A stretch of DNA of 57,714 nucleotides from DASQFD01 sp035633255 (GCA_035633255.1 DASQFD010000034.1:1-57714); one strand, 5' to 3'; shown: positions 25,233 to 34,733, numbered from the stretch's first letter. A program made the numbers and translations. Notes: a model not told the origin generated them from the letters alone.

Positions 25233-26993
25233 TCACCGGCGCTGCAGCGCTCGCACGTCCCACAGCCAGACGTCCTCGACGACCCGCGGCTCGCCGAGCA
25301 CCGAGCGCACCGAGGCGAGCAGCACCGCGGCGTCCGGCCGGCGCGGCAGCACGAGCACGTCGGTGCGCCACGCCCGCAGGTCGGCGACGAACAGGGCCCG
25401 CTCCTGCGCGGTGGCCGTCCGGGGCGTGCCCTCGGCGGCGACGGCATAGAGCCAGAGCGAGAAGGGCCGGCGCGGCGCACCGTAGCGGCCACCCCCGTCG
25501 GCCTGCCCCGTCGGCCCCACGAAGTAGCCCTCGACGATGGGGAAGCCCATCCGCGCCACCCGCTGCCAGTCGAAGGCGCGGGCGTCGACGATGTCGGTCG
25601 GTGGCACGGCGAGGACCGACCCGTCGTCGACGAACCCGCGCCACGCGCCGGTTGCGAAGAACGCCGGCACGAGCGGCCGCTCGGCGGTCACCAGCGGGGT
25701 GGGCACGAGGGGCAGGAGGGCCAGCACCGCCGCGGCCGCCGCGGCCCACCCCGACGCCACCTGGACCCAGCGGCGCGAGAGCGCACCCTGGCGCGCGAGC
25801 GGCACCTGGCCCGCCGCGTGGACGCCGAGGGCGAGCAGGGCGGCGAGCGGGGGCACGGCGACGAGCGCGAAGCGCGTGGGGAGGACGTTGCCGAGCACCG
25901 GCACCCCGTCGAGCAGCGCCCACAGCGAGGGCACGGGGACCTTCTCCCCCCGCAGCAGCACCTCCTCGCCGAGCGAGGCCCAGCACGCGAGCACCACGAG
26001 AACGGCGAGCGCCCGCACGAGCGGACGGCGCCAGAGAGCCACGACCACGAGGGCGGCGGCCACGAGGAGCGGGACGCCGAAGAAGGCGTTCTCCTCCGTG
26101 CGGTTCATCGACAGGGCGGCCGAGGCCCACGGGTCGGCCCCGACCGTGCGGGTCGCCCGCCCCCACAGCGCCGCCAGGTCGTTGCCCCCCGGCGGGTGCC
26201 ACAGGGAGGTGTAGCTCTGCGGGCCGGCGAACTGCCACCACAGCGGGACGGCGACCAGGGCGATGCTGACCCCCGCGCCGACGGCCAGGCCGGGCAGCAG
26301 CGCCCGCAGGCGCACCCGGCCGGAGGCCAGCAGCACCAGGAGCACGACGCCGCCGCCGAGCGCCGCGAGCAGCAGCACCTCCTCACCGATGAGGACCTGC
26401 CACGCTGCCAGCAGGCCCAGCACCAGCCCGTCCCGCCACGGCCGCCCGTCCTCGTGCAGGCGCACCACCCGGTCGACGAGAAGGGGCACCAGCGCCGCGG
26501 CGACGAAGTTGAGGTGCCCGTTGGCGTGCGCGACCATCCCGGGCGCGAAGCCGGTCAGCCACCCCCCGAGCGCGGCCGGCACCCGGCCGACGCCGAGCCG
26601 GCGGCGGAACAGCCAGTACCAGGCGGCCGCCGTGCCCGCGAGCCCGAGCCAGGTGACCAGGAAGAACGACCGCTGGGCTCCCAGCAGGTCGGTCACCGGG
26701 GTCAGTGGGATCCCCAGCCCGATGACGGCCGCGTTGGCCATCAGGTTGACCCCGTCGGGGAAGTTCTGCCGGTCGCTGAAGAGCGGGTTGGACGTCGTCA
26801 GGACGTTGTGGGCGCTGGCCCCGAGGTACCACTCGAACGCCTGCTGGTCCTGGACGCCGTGCGCGAGGTAGCGGGTGCCCAGGTGCCCCACGAGCCCGGA
26901 GAGGACCCAGAGCGAGGTGAGCAGGTATGCCGTGACCACCGCCCCGTCCGCGACCAGCCCCGCGCGGCGCGACCGGGTCACGGGCCGGGTCAC
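25233..26993 (-). CDS. Polytopic membrane protein, GT-C glycosyltransferase-like
   Basis: A 586-aa protein with about twelve membrane segments and a soluble C-terminal domain (about residues 430-586, from PLVPAFFATGAWRGF to DVRALQRR). Loops include NPLFSDRQNFPDGVNLMANA, HLNFVAAALVPLLVDR and QSYTSLWHPPGGND. The overall plan resembles GT-C or YfhO-like lipid-linked glycosyltransferases, without a motif that proves it. The GTG at 26993 overlaps the stop of the SRPBCC gene by four bases, so the two are coupled. It is followed 74 bp on by the PIG-V-like gene; both may serve cell-envelope glycan assembly. Confidence 0.65.
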   Translation of the reverse strand: MTRPVTRSRRAGLVADGAVVTAYLLTSLWVLSGLVGHLGTRYLAHGVQDQQAFEWYLGASAHNVLTTSNPLFSDRQNFPDGVNLMANAAVIGLGIPLTPVTDLLGAQRSFFLVTWLGLAGTAAAWYWLFRRRLGVGRVPAALGGWLTGFAPGMVAHANGHLNFVAAALVPLLVDRVVRLHEDGRPWRDGLVLGLLAAWQVLIGEEVLLLAALGGGVVLLVLLASGRVRLRALLPGLAVGAGVSIALVAVPLWWQFAGPQSYTSLWHPPGGNDLAALWGRATRTVGADPWASAALSMNRTEENAFFGVPLLVAAALVVVALWRRPLVRALAVLVVLACWASLGEEVLLRGEKVPVPSLWALLDGVPVLGNVLPTRFALVAVPPLAALLALGVHAAGQVPLARQGALSRRWVQVASGWAAAAAAVLALLPLVPTPLVTAERPLVPAFFATGAWRGFVDDGSVLAVPPTDIVDARAFDWQRVARMGFPIVEGYFVGPTGQADGGGRYGAPRRPFSLWLYAVAAEGTPRTATAQERALFVADLRAWRTDVLVLPRRPDAAVLLASVRSVLGEPRVVEDVWLWDVRALQRR

Positions 26994-27448
26994 CCGCCGG
27001 TGGAGGCCCGTGCGGACGCCTGCGCCTCCGCCTCGGCGAGCACGCCGTCGACGACCGCCGCGTACATCGCCGGCGCGACGGCGTCGCCGACCCGGCGGCT
27101 CAGGCGGGCCAGGCCCGGTGCCCGCACGCCGAGCTCCACCTGCCACTCGACGATGGCGCCCGCCCCCGCGGGCCGCACGCGCAGGTCGGCCCAGCCGTCG
27201 ATCGGGCGGCCGGTCTTGACGACCCGCATCCGGCGCCCCGGCTCCCACGCCGTGACGACCATCCGGTCGCGGACCCGCAGCGGACCCCGGCCGGTGACCA
27301 TGTCGAAGAACCACCCGACGTGGGGCGGCCCGGCGGCCGGCTCGGCCCGCGTGAGCGGCACGAAGGGTGCGTGGCGCCGGACGTCGGTGAGGGCCGCGAA
27401 GGCCTGCTCCGGAGCGAGAGGGGTGGTCCTGCGGACGGTGAACGACAT
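26990..27448 (-). CDS. SRPBCC (START-like) family protein
   Basis: A 152-aa soluble helix-grip protein with a hydrophobic ligand cavity. The pattern FTVRRTTPLAPEQAFAALTDV at the N-terminus, central GWADLRVRPAGAGAIVEWQVEL and the long C-terminal helix MYAAVVDGVLAEAEAQA are typical of polyketide_cyc2-like members. The ligand is unknown. The gene starts five bases after the DivIVA-like stop and overlaps the following membrane-protein gene, forming a three-gene operon. Confidence 0.78.
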   Translation of the reverse strand: MSFTVRRTTPLAPEQAFAALTDVRRHAPFVPLTRAEPAAGPPHVGWFFDMVTGRGPLRVRDRMVVTAWEPGRRMRVVKTGRPIDGWADLRVRPAGAGAIVEWQVELGVRAPGLARLSRRVGDAVAPAMYAAVVDGVLAEAEAQASARASTGG

Positions 27449-27453
27449 GGGGC

Positions 27454-27783
27454 TCAGCGCTCCTCGGTGGGCTGCTCGTCGGAGAGGACGGGGCGGGTGG
27501 CCGCGAGCTCCGCCCGGACGTCGGCGAGCTGCCGCTCGCGGTCGGCGAGGCTGCCCCGCAGCACGTCGAGCACCTCGTCGACCTGGTCCATCCGGTAGCC
27601 GCGCAGGGCGGTGTCGAAGCGCACCGCGTCGAGGTCGGCGGCGAGCGGCTCGGGCGGCAGGCCGGTCGAGGGGGTGGAGCGGACCGGGTCGGACATCGGG
27701 TCGACGTGGATCCGGCCGGCCGCGGCGGCCAGCGTCACCGCGACCACGGCGACGGCCACCAGCGCGAGAAGGACCCAGACCAC
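27454..27783 (-). CDS. DivIVA-domain membrane protein
   Basis: A 109-aa protein with one N-terminal membrane helix (VWVLLALVAVAVVAVTLAAAA) and a cytosolic DivIVA-type segment LDAVRFDTALRGYRMDQVDEVLDVL followed by a short coiled coil. Such proteins mark curved membrane at poles or septa. The GTG at 27783 has TAGGAT six bases upstream. A comparable DivIVA-like gene (Rv1209) lies in the mycobacterial counterpart of this region. Confidence 0.85.
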   Translation of the reverse strand: MVWVLLALVAVAVVAVTLAAAAGRIHVDPMSDPVRSTPSTGLPPEPLAADLDAVRFDTALRGYRMDQVDEVLDVLRGSLADRERQLADVRAELAATRPVLSDEQPTEER

Positions 27784-27789
27784 CGGCCG

Positions 27790-27795
27790 ATCCTA
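27790..27795 (-). promoter_or_regulatory. -10 hexamer TAGGAT, leaderless promoter of the DivIVA-like gene
   Basis: TAGGAT on the minus strand, six bases before the GTG at 27783. Confidence 0.5.
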
Positions 27796-27800
27796 TGCGG

Positions 27801-27853
27801 GCGACCTGCGGGTCACGCCGGTCCTGTGGTGGCGACCCTGCGGGTCACGCCGG
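27801..27853. repeat. Imperfect 22-bp direct repeat at the LOG gene 3' end
   Basis: GCGACCTGCGGGTCACGCCGG (27801-27821) and GCGACCCTGCGGGTCACGCCGG (27832-27853) are offset by 31 bp and differ by one base. The second copy includes the stop codon of the LOG gene. Confidence 0.8.
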
Positions 27854-28681
27854 CTCGGCGCCGGAACCCCACTCCTCGCCGGCCCGACGGTCGGCCTCGA
27901 CGACGACGGCGACCGCCTCGTCGACGTCGTCGGTGACGGTCACCAGGTCCAGGTCGCGGTCGCTCAGGGTGCCGGTGCGGGCGGCCTGGCGCAGCCAGGC
28001 GAGCAGGCCACCCCAGTACTCGGTGCCGAGCAGGACGATCGGGAAGGACGTCACCTTGTCGGTCTGCACCAGGGTGACCGCCTCGAAGAGCTCGTCCAGC
28101 GTGCCGAACCCGCCGGGGAGCACCACGAAGCCGCGGGCGTACTTCACGAACATCGTCTTGCGGGCGAAGAAGTAGCGGAAGTTGACACCGAGGTCGACGA
28201 AGTCGTTGATGCCCTGCTCCCGCGGCAGCTCGATGCCCAGGCCCACGGAGGTCCCGCCGCCCTCCATGGCCCCCCGGTTCGCCGCCTCCATGGCGCCCGG
28301 GCCGCCGCCGGTGATGACGGCATACCCGGCTTCCGCCAGCGCCCGCCCGACGCGCACCCCCAGGGCGTACACCGGGTCGCCGGGGCGGGTGCGGGCCGAG
28401 CCGAACACGCTCACGGCCGGTCCCAGCTCGGCGAGGGCGCCGAAGCCCTCCACGAACTCTGACTGGATCCGCAGCACCCGCCACGGGTCGGTGTGCACCC
28501 AGTCCGTCGGCTGGCGGCTGTCCAGGAGCCGCTGGTCGGTGGTCTTGGCCGGCACCCGCGAGCGGCGCATGACCACCGGGCCCTTGCGGTAGTCCGCCCC
28601 GCTCGGCGCGCCGTCGTGGTCGCCCCGGCCGTCCGGCTCGTCCGGGGCGAGGTCCTGCAGTGCGCCGAGGTCCTCGGTCAT
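27845..28681 (-). CDS. LOG-family protein (TIGR00730 Rossmann fold)
   Basis: Predicted nucleoside 5'-monophosphate phosphoribohydrolase of 278 aa. The family signature PGGFGTLDELFEAVTL is intact, as are GGGPGAMEAANRGA and the substrate arginine/lysine region FVKYARGFVVLPG. Plant and bacterial LOG enzymes release free cytokinin bases or detoxify nucleotides. An N-terminal extension of about 60 residues is acidic then basic. The ATG at 28681 lies six bases after TAGGGT, whose TAG is the stop codon of dapE. Confidence 0.87.
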   Translation of the reverse strand: MTEDLGALQDLAPDEPDGRGDHDGAPSGADYRKGPVVMRRSRVPAKTTDQRLLDSRQPTDWVHTDPWRVLRIQSEFVEGFGALAELGPAVSVFGSARTRPGDPVYALGVRVGRALAEAGYAVITGGGPGAMEAANRGAMEGGGTSVGLGIELPREQGINDFVDLGVNFRYFFARKTMFVKYARGFVVLPGGFGTLDELFEAVTLVQTDKVTSFPIVLLGTEYWGGLLAWLRQAARTGTLSDRDLDLVTVTDDVDEAVAVVVEADRRAGEEWGSGAEPA

Positions 28682-28687
28682 GGCGGC

Positions 28688-28693
28688 ACCCTA
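28688..28693 (-). promoter_or_regulatory. -10 hexamer TAGGGT built on the dapE stop codon
   Basis: On the minus strand the dapE TAG (28693-28691) begins TAGGGT; six bases (GCCGCC) separate it from the LOG gene ATG. Confidence 0.5.
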
Positions 28694-29815
28694 GGCCAGC
28701 CAGCGCCGCAGAGCGGCCTCCGCGCCGACCAGCTGGTCGAGTGGGCACTGCTCGTCGTCGGCGTGCGCGAGCGTGGGGTCGCCCGGGCCGAAGTTGACGG
28801 CGGCGACCCCCATCGCCGAGAAGCGGGCGACGTCGGTCCACCCCTGCTTGGCCACCACCCCCACACCGAGCGCGTCGACGAAGGCGCGGGCGGCCGGCAG
28901 GTCCAGGCCCGGGCGGGCGCCGCCGGCGTTGTCGCGCACCACGACCTCGTAGCCGTCGAACAGCTCGCGGACGTGCGCCACCGCCTCCTCCTCCGAGCGG
29001 TCCGGTGCGTAGCGGTAGTTCACGGTCACGGTGCACCGGTCGGGCACGACGTTGCCCGCCACTCCCCCCGTGATGGCCACCGCGCTGAGCCCCTCGCGGT
29101 ACTCCAGCCCGTCGACCAGGGCGGTGCGCGAACCGTAGGCCGCCAGCCGGTCCAGCACCGGTGCCGCGGCGTGGATGGCGTTGCGGCCGAGCCACGGGCG
29201 GCCGGAGTGCGCCGCCAGACCGGTCGTGAGGACCTCGACCCGCAGCGTGCCCTTGCAGCCGCCCTCCACGACCGCACCCGTCGGCTCGAGCAGCACGGCG
29301 AAGTCCGCGTCGCCGATCAGCTCGGGGCGCTGCTCCTGCACGTGCCGGAGGCCGTTGAACTCGCTGTCGACCTCCTCGCCAGCGTAGAGGACCAGGGTGA
29401 GGTCCCGGTTCGGCTCCGGCACCGTCGCCGCGACCCGCAGGATGACGGCGACGCCCCCCTTCATGTCCACGGTGCCGCGCCCCCAGAGCACCTCGGTGCC
29501 GTCCTCGGTGGTGCGCCTCCGGGTGGGGAGGTTGGGGGGGTCGGTCGGCGGGACGGTGTCGAGGTGGCCGGCCAGCACGACCCGCTCCGCGCGCCCGAGG
29601 TCGGTGCGGGCGACGAGGGTGTCGCCGAGCCGGGTCACCGTGAGGTGCGGCAGGTCGCGCAGGAGCACCTCGACGGCGTCGGCCAGCAACGCCTCCTCGT
29701 GGCTCACCGAGGGCACGTCGCACAACGCGGCGGTGAGGGCCACGACGCCCGTCGTGGCGTCGAGCGACGGTGGCGCCGGCGAGGACCGCGCAGGGGACGG
29801 GGCGGGGGACGGCAT
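28691..29815 (-). CDS. dapE: Succinyl-diaminopimelate desuccinylase
   Basis: Cytosolic di-zinc M20 hydrolase producing LL-diaminopimelate and succinate in lysine and peptidoglycan synthesis. The 374-aa protein shows GHLDTVP (His/Asp), GRGTVDMKGG (bridging Asp) and YAGEEVDSEFNG (catalytic Glu-Glu). C-terminal QGWTDVARF and FGPGDPTLAHADDE supply the last ligand. The ATG at 29815 lies six bases after TAGGGT and is embedded in one copy of the genome-wide 8-mer (GTATGCCG). It is divergent from dapD. Confidence 0.93.
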   Translation of the reverse strand: MPSPAPSPARSSPAPPSLDATTGVVALTAALCDVPSVSHEEALLADAVEVLLRDLPHLTVTRLGDTLVARTDLGRAERVVLAGHLDTVPPTDPPNLPTRRRTTEDGTEVLWGRGTVDMKGGVAVILRVAATVPEPNRDLTLVLYAGEEVDSEFNGLRHVQEQRPELIGDADFAVLLEPTGAVVEGGCKGTLRVEVLTTGLAAHSGRPWLGRNAIHAAAPVLDRLAAYGSRTALVDGLEYREGLSAVAITGGVAGNVVPDRCTVTVNYRYAPDRSEEEAVAHVRELFDGYEVVVRDNAGGARPGLDLPAARAFVDALGVGVVAKQGWTDVARFSAMGVAAVNFGPGDPTLAHADDEQCPLDQLVGAEAALRRWLA

Positions 29816-29821
29816 ACGGCC

Positions 29822-29844
29822 ACCCTAGGCGCGCCTTCTACGCT
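29822..29844. promoter_or_regulatory. Divergent leaderless promoters of dapE and dapD in a 36-bp gap
   Basis: TAGGGT (minus, 29827-29822) lies six bases before the dapE ATG. TACGCT (plus, 29839-29844) lies seven bases before the dapD ATG. The two -10 elements are only 11 bp apart, so each promoter must use the other's coding strand for upstream contacts. Confidence 0.5.
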
Positions 29845-29851
29845 GTCCCGC

Positions 29852-30796
29852 ATGACCGCCGACCGCAGCGCCCCGCGCCAGGGCTGGGGCCACGGCCTGC
29901 TCACCGTCACCGACGCGGGGCAGGTGCTCGACGCGTGGTTCCCCACGCCGGCCCTCGGTGACCGGCCGGACGCCTCCGCCGTCCCCGACGGGCTCGAGGC
30001 CCTCACCGGCCCGGACCCCGCGCGTGGCGTGCGGCGGGAGGTGCGCGTGGTCACCGCGGACCTGCAGGCGCCGCCGGCGAGCACCGAGGACGCCTACCTG
30101 CGGCTGCACCTGCTCAGCCACCGCCTGGTCCGGCCCAACTCCGTCAACCTCGACGGCATCTTCGGCGTGCTGCCCAACGTGGTCTGGACGACCGTGGGGC
30201 CCTGCGCGACCGAGGGCTTCGAGCTGACCCGGGCCCGGTTGGCGGCGCGCGGGCCGGTGACGGTGCTGGGCGTGGACAAGTTCCCCCGGATGGTCGACTA
30301 CGTCGTGCCGTCCGGGGTGCGCATCGCGGACGCGGACCGGGTGCGGCTGGGCGCGCACCTGGCGAGCGGCACGACGGTGATGCACGAGGGGTTCGTCAAC
30401 TTCAACGCGGGCACCCTGGGGACCTCGATGGTCGAGGGCCGGATCAGCCAGGGAGTCGTCGTGGGCGACGGCAGCGACATCGGCGGCGGCGCCTCGACGA
30501 TGGGAACGTTGTCCGGCGGTGGCGGCGAGCGGGTCAGCCTCGGCGAGCGCTGCCTGCTCGGGGCCGAGTCGGGTCTGGGGATCGCGCTCGGTGACGACTG
30601 CGTCGTCGAGGCCGGGCTCTACGTCACGGCCGGCACGAAGGTGACGCTGCCGGGCGGCACGGTCACCAAGGCGCGTGAGCTCTCCGGCCGGTCCAACCTG
30701 CTCCTCCTGCGCGACTCGGTGACCGGCACAGTCCGGGCCCGGCCCCGCGACGGCCACGGCATCGTGCTCGACTCGGCCCTGCACGCCAACGACTGA
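29852..30796 (+). CDS. dapD: Tetrahydrodipicolinate N-succinyltransferase
   Basis: Succinylates tetrahydrodipicolinate, committing carbon to the succinylase route to diaminopimelate. The 314-aa length and sequence match the actinobacterial (Rv1201c-type) DapD. An N-terminal alpha/beta domain precedes a left-handed beta-helix (VDYVVPSGVRIADADRVRLG, MHEGFVNFNAGTLG, ISQGVVVGDGSDIGGG) and a C-terminal strand region. The acid MHEGFVNFNAG and ESGLGIALGDDC loops lie at the active site. It forms a divergent pair with dapE. Confidence 0.93.
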   Translation: MTADRSAPRQGWGHGLLTVTDAGQVLDAWFPTPALGDRPDASAVPDGLEALTGPDPARGVRREVRVVTADLQAPPASTEDAYLRLHLLSHRLVRPNSVNLDGIFGVLPNVVWTTVGPCATEGFELTRARLAARGPVTVLGVDKFPRMVDYVVPSGVRIADADRVRLGAHLASGTTVMHEGFVNFNAGTLGTSMVEGRISQGVVVGDGSDIGGGASTMGTLSGGGGERVSLGERCLLGAESGLGIALGDDCVVEAGLYVTAGTKVTLPGGTVTKARELSGRSNLLLLRDSVTGTVRARPRDGHGIVLDSALHAND

Positions 30797-30815
30797 CCGG
30801 GCCTGGACGACACGC

Positions 30816-31706
30816 ATGCCACGGACGGCCGGCGGGGCGCTCACGCTCGCCGAGGAGCAGCCGCTCTCCTCCCGGCGCCGCTGGGCGGTCCGGGCGGCGG
30901 TCGCCGGCGTCGCGGTCGCCGTGGGCGCGGGCGGCTGGGCGGCCGCGTCGCACCTCCTCGGGGGGCTGGCCGCGCCGGTGTGCCGGGCCACCGCGCTGGG
31001 GGAGAGCGTGGAGCTGGACCCGGGCCAGATGGGCCACGCCGCCACCATCACCGCGATCGCCATGCAGCGGGGGCTGCCCGCGCGGGCCGCCACGATCGCG
31101 CTCGCGACGGCGATCCAGGAGTCCAAGCTGCGCAACCTGCGCTACGGCGACCGGGACTCCCTCGGGCTCTTCCAGCAGCGGCCCTCGCAGGGCTGGGGCA
31201 CCGCGGAGCAGGTGCTCGACCCCGAGCACGCGACCAACGCCTTCTACGACGCCCTCGTGAAGATCGACGGCTACGAGGACATGGAGATCACCGAGGTCGC
31301 CCAGGAGGTGCAGAGGAGCGCCTACCCGCAGGCGTACGCCGACCACGAGCAGGAGGGCCGCATCCTCGCCTCCGCGCTCGCCGGCCACTCCCCCGGCGGG
31401 CTCGGCTGCCGGCTGCGGGACCCGGAGACCCCCGCGGACGGCGCGGCCGTGGCGGCCGCGCTGAAGGCGGACTACGGCATCGCCGGCACCGTCTCTGCGG
31501 ACACGGTCACCGTGCGCGCCCCGTCGGAGCGGCTGGCGTGGTCGGTGGGCGCGTGGGCCACGGCCAAGGCCGGTGGGTCCGGTGCCCTCGCCGTGACGGT
31601 CGAGCAGAACCGGTGGCGCCGCACCATGGAGGAGTCCGGCCTGACGTGGGCCGCCGCCGGGGGGGCGGCGGCCGGCGCACGGACGGTGGTCATCACCCTC
31701 CGGTGA
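30816..31706 (+). CDS. Membrane-anchored lytic-transglycosylase-like protein
   Basis: A 296-aa protein with one N-terminal membrane anchor (AVRAAVAGVAVAVGAGGWAAA) and an external domain containing AIQESKLRNLRYGDRDSLGLFQQRPSQGWG, the SLT-like motif with a catalytic-type Glu. The C-terminal part (SERLAWSVGAWATAKAG ... NRWRRTM) is specific to this actinobacterial family. It probably binds or cleaves peptidoglycan. It follows dapD by 19 bases on the same strand and may be co-transcribed, linking precursor synthesis with wall remodelling. Confidence 0.75.
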   Translation: MPRTAGGALTLAEEQPLSSRRRWAVRAAVAGVAVAVGAGGWAAASHLLGGLAAPVCRATALGESVELDPGQMGHAATITAIAMQRGLPARAATIALATAIQESKLRNLRYGDRDSLGLFQQRPSQGWGTAEQVLDPEHATNAFYDALVKIDGYEDMEITEVAQEVQRSAYPQAYADHEQEGRILASALAGHSPGGLGCRLRDPETPADGAAVAAALKADYGIAGTVSADTVTVRAPSERLAWSVGAWATAKAGGSGALAVTVEQNRWRRTMEESGLTWAAAGGAAAGARTVVITLR

Positions 31707-31749
31707 GCGGCCGGCATACCACCCGCGCCGCGGCGGACGGCGGCTCAGT

Positions 31750-33048
<1,299 letters not shown>

Positions 33049-33129
33049 GTCACGTCCTTGTCGATGGGTCGGGGTCCGGCGCGGGGGCCGGGGAGACGGG
33101 CCTGCCGGCAGCGCCGCCGACGACGGGGC

Positions 33130-33135
33130 GAGACT
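33130..33135 (-). promoter_or_regulatory. -10 hexamer TAGTCT upstream of gltA
   Basis: TAGTCT on the minus strand in an otherwise GC-saturated gap between dapC and gltA, giving a leader of about 75 nt. Confidence 0.4.
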
Positions 33136-33166
33136 ATCCCAGAGCACGGGTCCCCCGGCTCGGCGG

Positions 33167-34396
33167 TCACGCCCGGCCCGTGGGCGGTCCCGCCAGTCGA
33201 CGGGCGGCCGCGCCGACGCGCTCGTCGCTGCCGGTCAGGGCGATCCGGACGTGCCGGGCCCCCGCCGGGCCGTAGAACGCGCCGGGCGCCGCGAGCACGC
33301 CCCGGTCGGCGAGCCGCCCGAGCGTGGTCCACGAGTCCTCGTCCGCGGTCGCCCACAGGTAGAGCCCGGCCTCGGAGTGCTCCACCCGCAGGCCGAACGC
33401 CGTGACGGCCTCCAGCAGGACCGCACGCCGCACGGCATACCGGGCCCTCTGCTCGCGCACGTGGTCCTCGTCGGCGAGCGCGGCGAGCATCGCCCGCTGC
33501 ACCGGCCAGGGGACCATCATCCCGGCGTGCTTGCGCACCTCGAGCACCCGCCGCACCAGCGCCGGCTCACCGGCGAGGAACGCGGCGCGGTAGCCGGCGA
33601 GGTTGGACTGCTTGGAGAGGGAGTAGGCGACGAGCAGGCCCTCGTGCGAGCCGCCGCTCACGCGGGGGTCCAGCAGCGACGGCGTCGTCGGTATGCCGTG
33701 CCCCTCCCCCGCGCCCGGTCGCCAGTCGAGCTCGGCGTAGCACTCGTCGCTCGCCACGACGACCCCGTGGTGGCGCGCCCAGCCCACGACCTTCGCCAGG
33801 TGCGGCACGTCGAGCACCTGGCCGGTCGGGTTCGACGGGGTGTTCAGCCAGAGCAGCCGCGGCGTCGTCGACGGGGTGAGCGGGCCGAGCGCAGTGAGCG
33901 CGTCGACGGCGACGGGGGTGGCCCCGGCCAGCCGGGCACCGACGTCGTAGGTGGGGTAGGCCACCCGGGGGAAGGCCACCACGTCACCCGGCCCGAGGTC
34001 GAGCAGGGTGGGCAGCCAGGCGACGAGCTCCTTGCTGCCCAGGGTGGGGAGCACCCCGTCCGGGTCGAGGTCGCGCACCCCGCGGCGGGCGGCGAACCAG
34101 ACCGCGACCGCCTCGCGCAGGTCGGGGGTGCCCCACGTCTGGGGGTAGCCGGGCGCGTCGGCCGCGTCCGCCAGCGCCTCCTGCACCACGGCGGGCGTGG
34201 GGTCCACCGGCGTGCCGACGGAGAGGTCGACGACGCCACGGCCGGCCTCGCCGAGACCGGGGTCGGAGAAGGCCGCGGCCCGCTCGCGGTAGGGGGCCAG
34301 CAGGTCCCAGGGGAAGTCCGGCAGGACGCGCGCGACTCGCGCAGCGGGCGCAGCGGGCGCGGCGGGCGCGGTACCTGCCGGGAGCGGGGTGGTCAG
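33167..34396 (-). CDS. dapC: N-succinyldiaminopimelate aminotransferase
   Basis: PLP-dependent class I/II aminotransferase of 409 aa acting before DapE. Visible motifs are VDLSVGTPVDPTP, NTPSNPTGQ, ASDECYAELDW and the PLP lysine in YSLSKQSNLAGYR, with a late substrate arginine in RHVRIALTG. The family N-terminus (LPDFPWDLLAPY) lies about 28 residues in, and no ATG, GTG or TTG is available there. The best start is CTG at 34396, overlapping the ferredoxin TGA as CTGA. A start within the ferredoxin gene is the alternative. Confidence 0.88.
   Translation of the reverse strand: MTTPLPAGTAPAAPAAPAARVARVLPDFPWDLLAPYRERAAAFSDPGLGEAGRGVVDLSVGTPVDPTPAVVQEALADAADAPGYPQTWGTPDLREAVAVWFAARRGVRDLDPDGVLPTLGSKELVAWLPTLLDLGPGDVVAFPRVAYPTYDVGARLAGATPVAVDALTALGPLTPSTTPRLLWLNTPSNPTGQVLDVPHLAKVVGWARHHGVVVASDECYAELDWRPGAGEGHGIPTTPSLLDPRVSGGSHEGLLVAYSLSKQSNLAGYRAAFLAGEPALVRRVLEVRKHAGMMVPWPVQRAMLAALADEDHVREQRARYAVRRAVLLEAVTAFGLRVEHSEAGLYLWATADEDSWTTLGRLADRGVLAAPGAFYGPAGARHVRIALTGSDERVGAAARRLAGPPTGRA
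34341..34367. repeat. 9-bp x 3 repeat in the dapC N-terminus
   Basis: GCAGCGGGC occurs three times (last copy with one change), encoding Pro-Ala-Ala units on the minus strand. Confidence 0.7.
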
Positions 34397-34719
34397 TGCG
34401 CCTGCTCCTGCGGCGGCAGGGCGGCGATGAGCGGGTGGTCCTTGGGGATCATGCCCATCTTCGCGGCCCCACCGGGGCTGCCGAGGTCGTCGAAGAACTC
34501 GACGTTGGCCTTGTAGTAGTCGGCCCACTGCTCCGGCACGTCGTCCTCATAGTAGATCGCCTCGACCGGGCAGACCGGCTCGCAGGCCCCGCAGTCCACG
34601 CACTCGTCGGGGTGGATGTAGAGCGAGCGCTCACCCTCGTAGATGCAGTCGACCGGGCACTCCTCGATGCACGCCTTGTCCTTGAGGTCGACACAGGGCT
34701 GGGCGATCACGTACGTCAT
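34393..34719 (-). CDS. fdxA: 7Fe/4Fe ferredoxin
   Basis: Small cytosolic electron carrier of 108 aa, orthologous in style to mycobacterial FdxC. Start MTYVIAQPC is family-typical. Cys residues in CVDLKDKACIEECPVDC and CVDCGACEPVCPVEAIYY fit one 3Fe-4S and one 4Fe-4S cluster. The ATG at 34719 is seven bases after TAGTAT, so the transcript should be leaderless; the ATG at 34728 would lie upstream of the predicted transcription start. It heads an operon with dapC. Confidence 0.93.
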   Translation of the reverse strand: MTYVIAQPCVDLKDKACIEECPVDCIYEGERSLYIHPDECVDCGACEPVCPVEAIYYEDDVPEQWADYYKANVEFFDDLGSPGGAAKMGMIPKDHPLIAALPPQEQAH

Positions 34720-34726
34720 GCGGCTC

Positions 34727-34733
34727 ATACTAT
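34727..34733. promoter_or_regulatory. Symmetric divergent promoter with overlapping -10 hexamers
   Basis: TACTAT (plus, 34728-34733) lies six bases before the GTG at 34740. TAGTAT (minus, 34732-34727) lies seven bases before the ATG at 34719. The hexamers overlap by five bases, so one A/T island serves two leaderless genes. Confidence 0.55.

Noticed and set aside
24810..28175. 1121-codon plus-strand frame opposite the membrane-protein cluster
   Set aside because: Antisense to several well-supported genes and lacking any recognisable domain.
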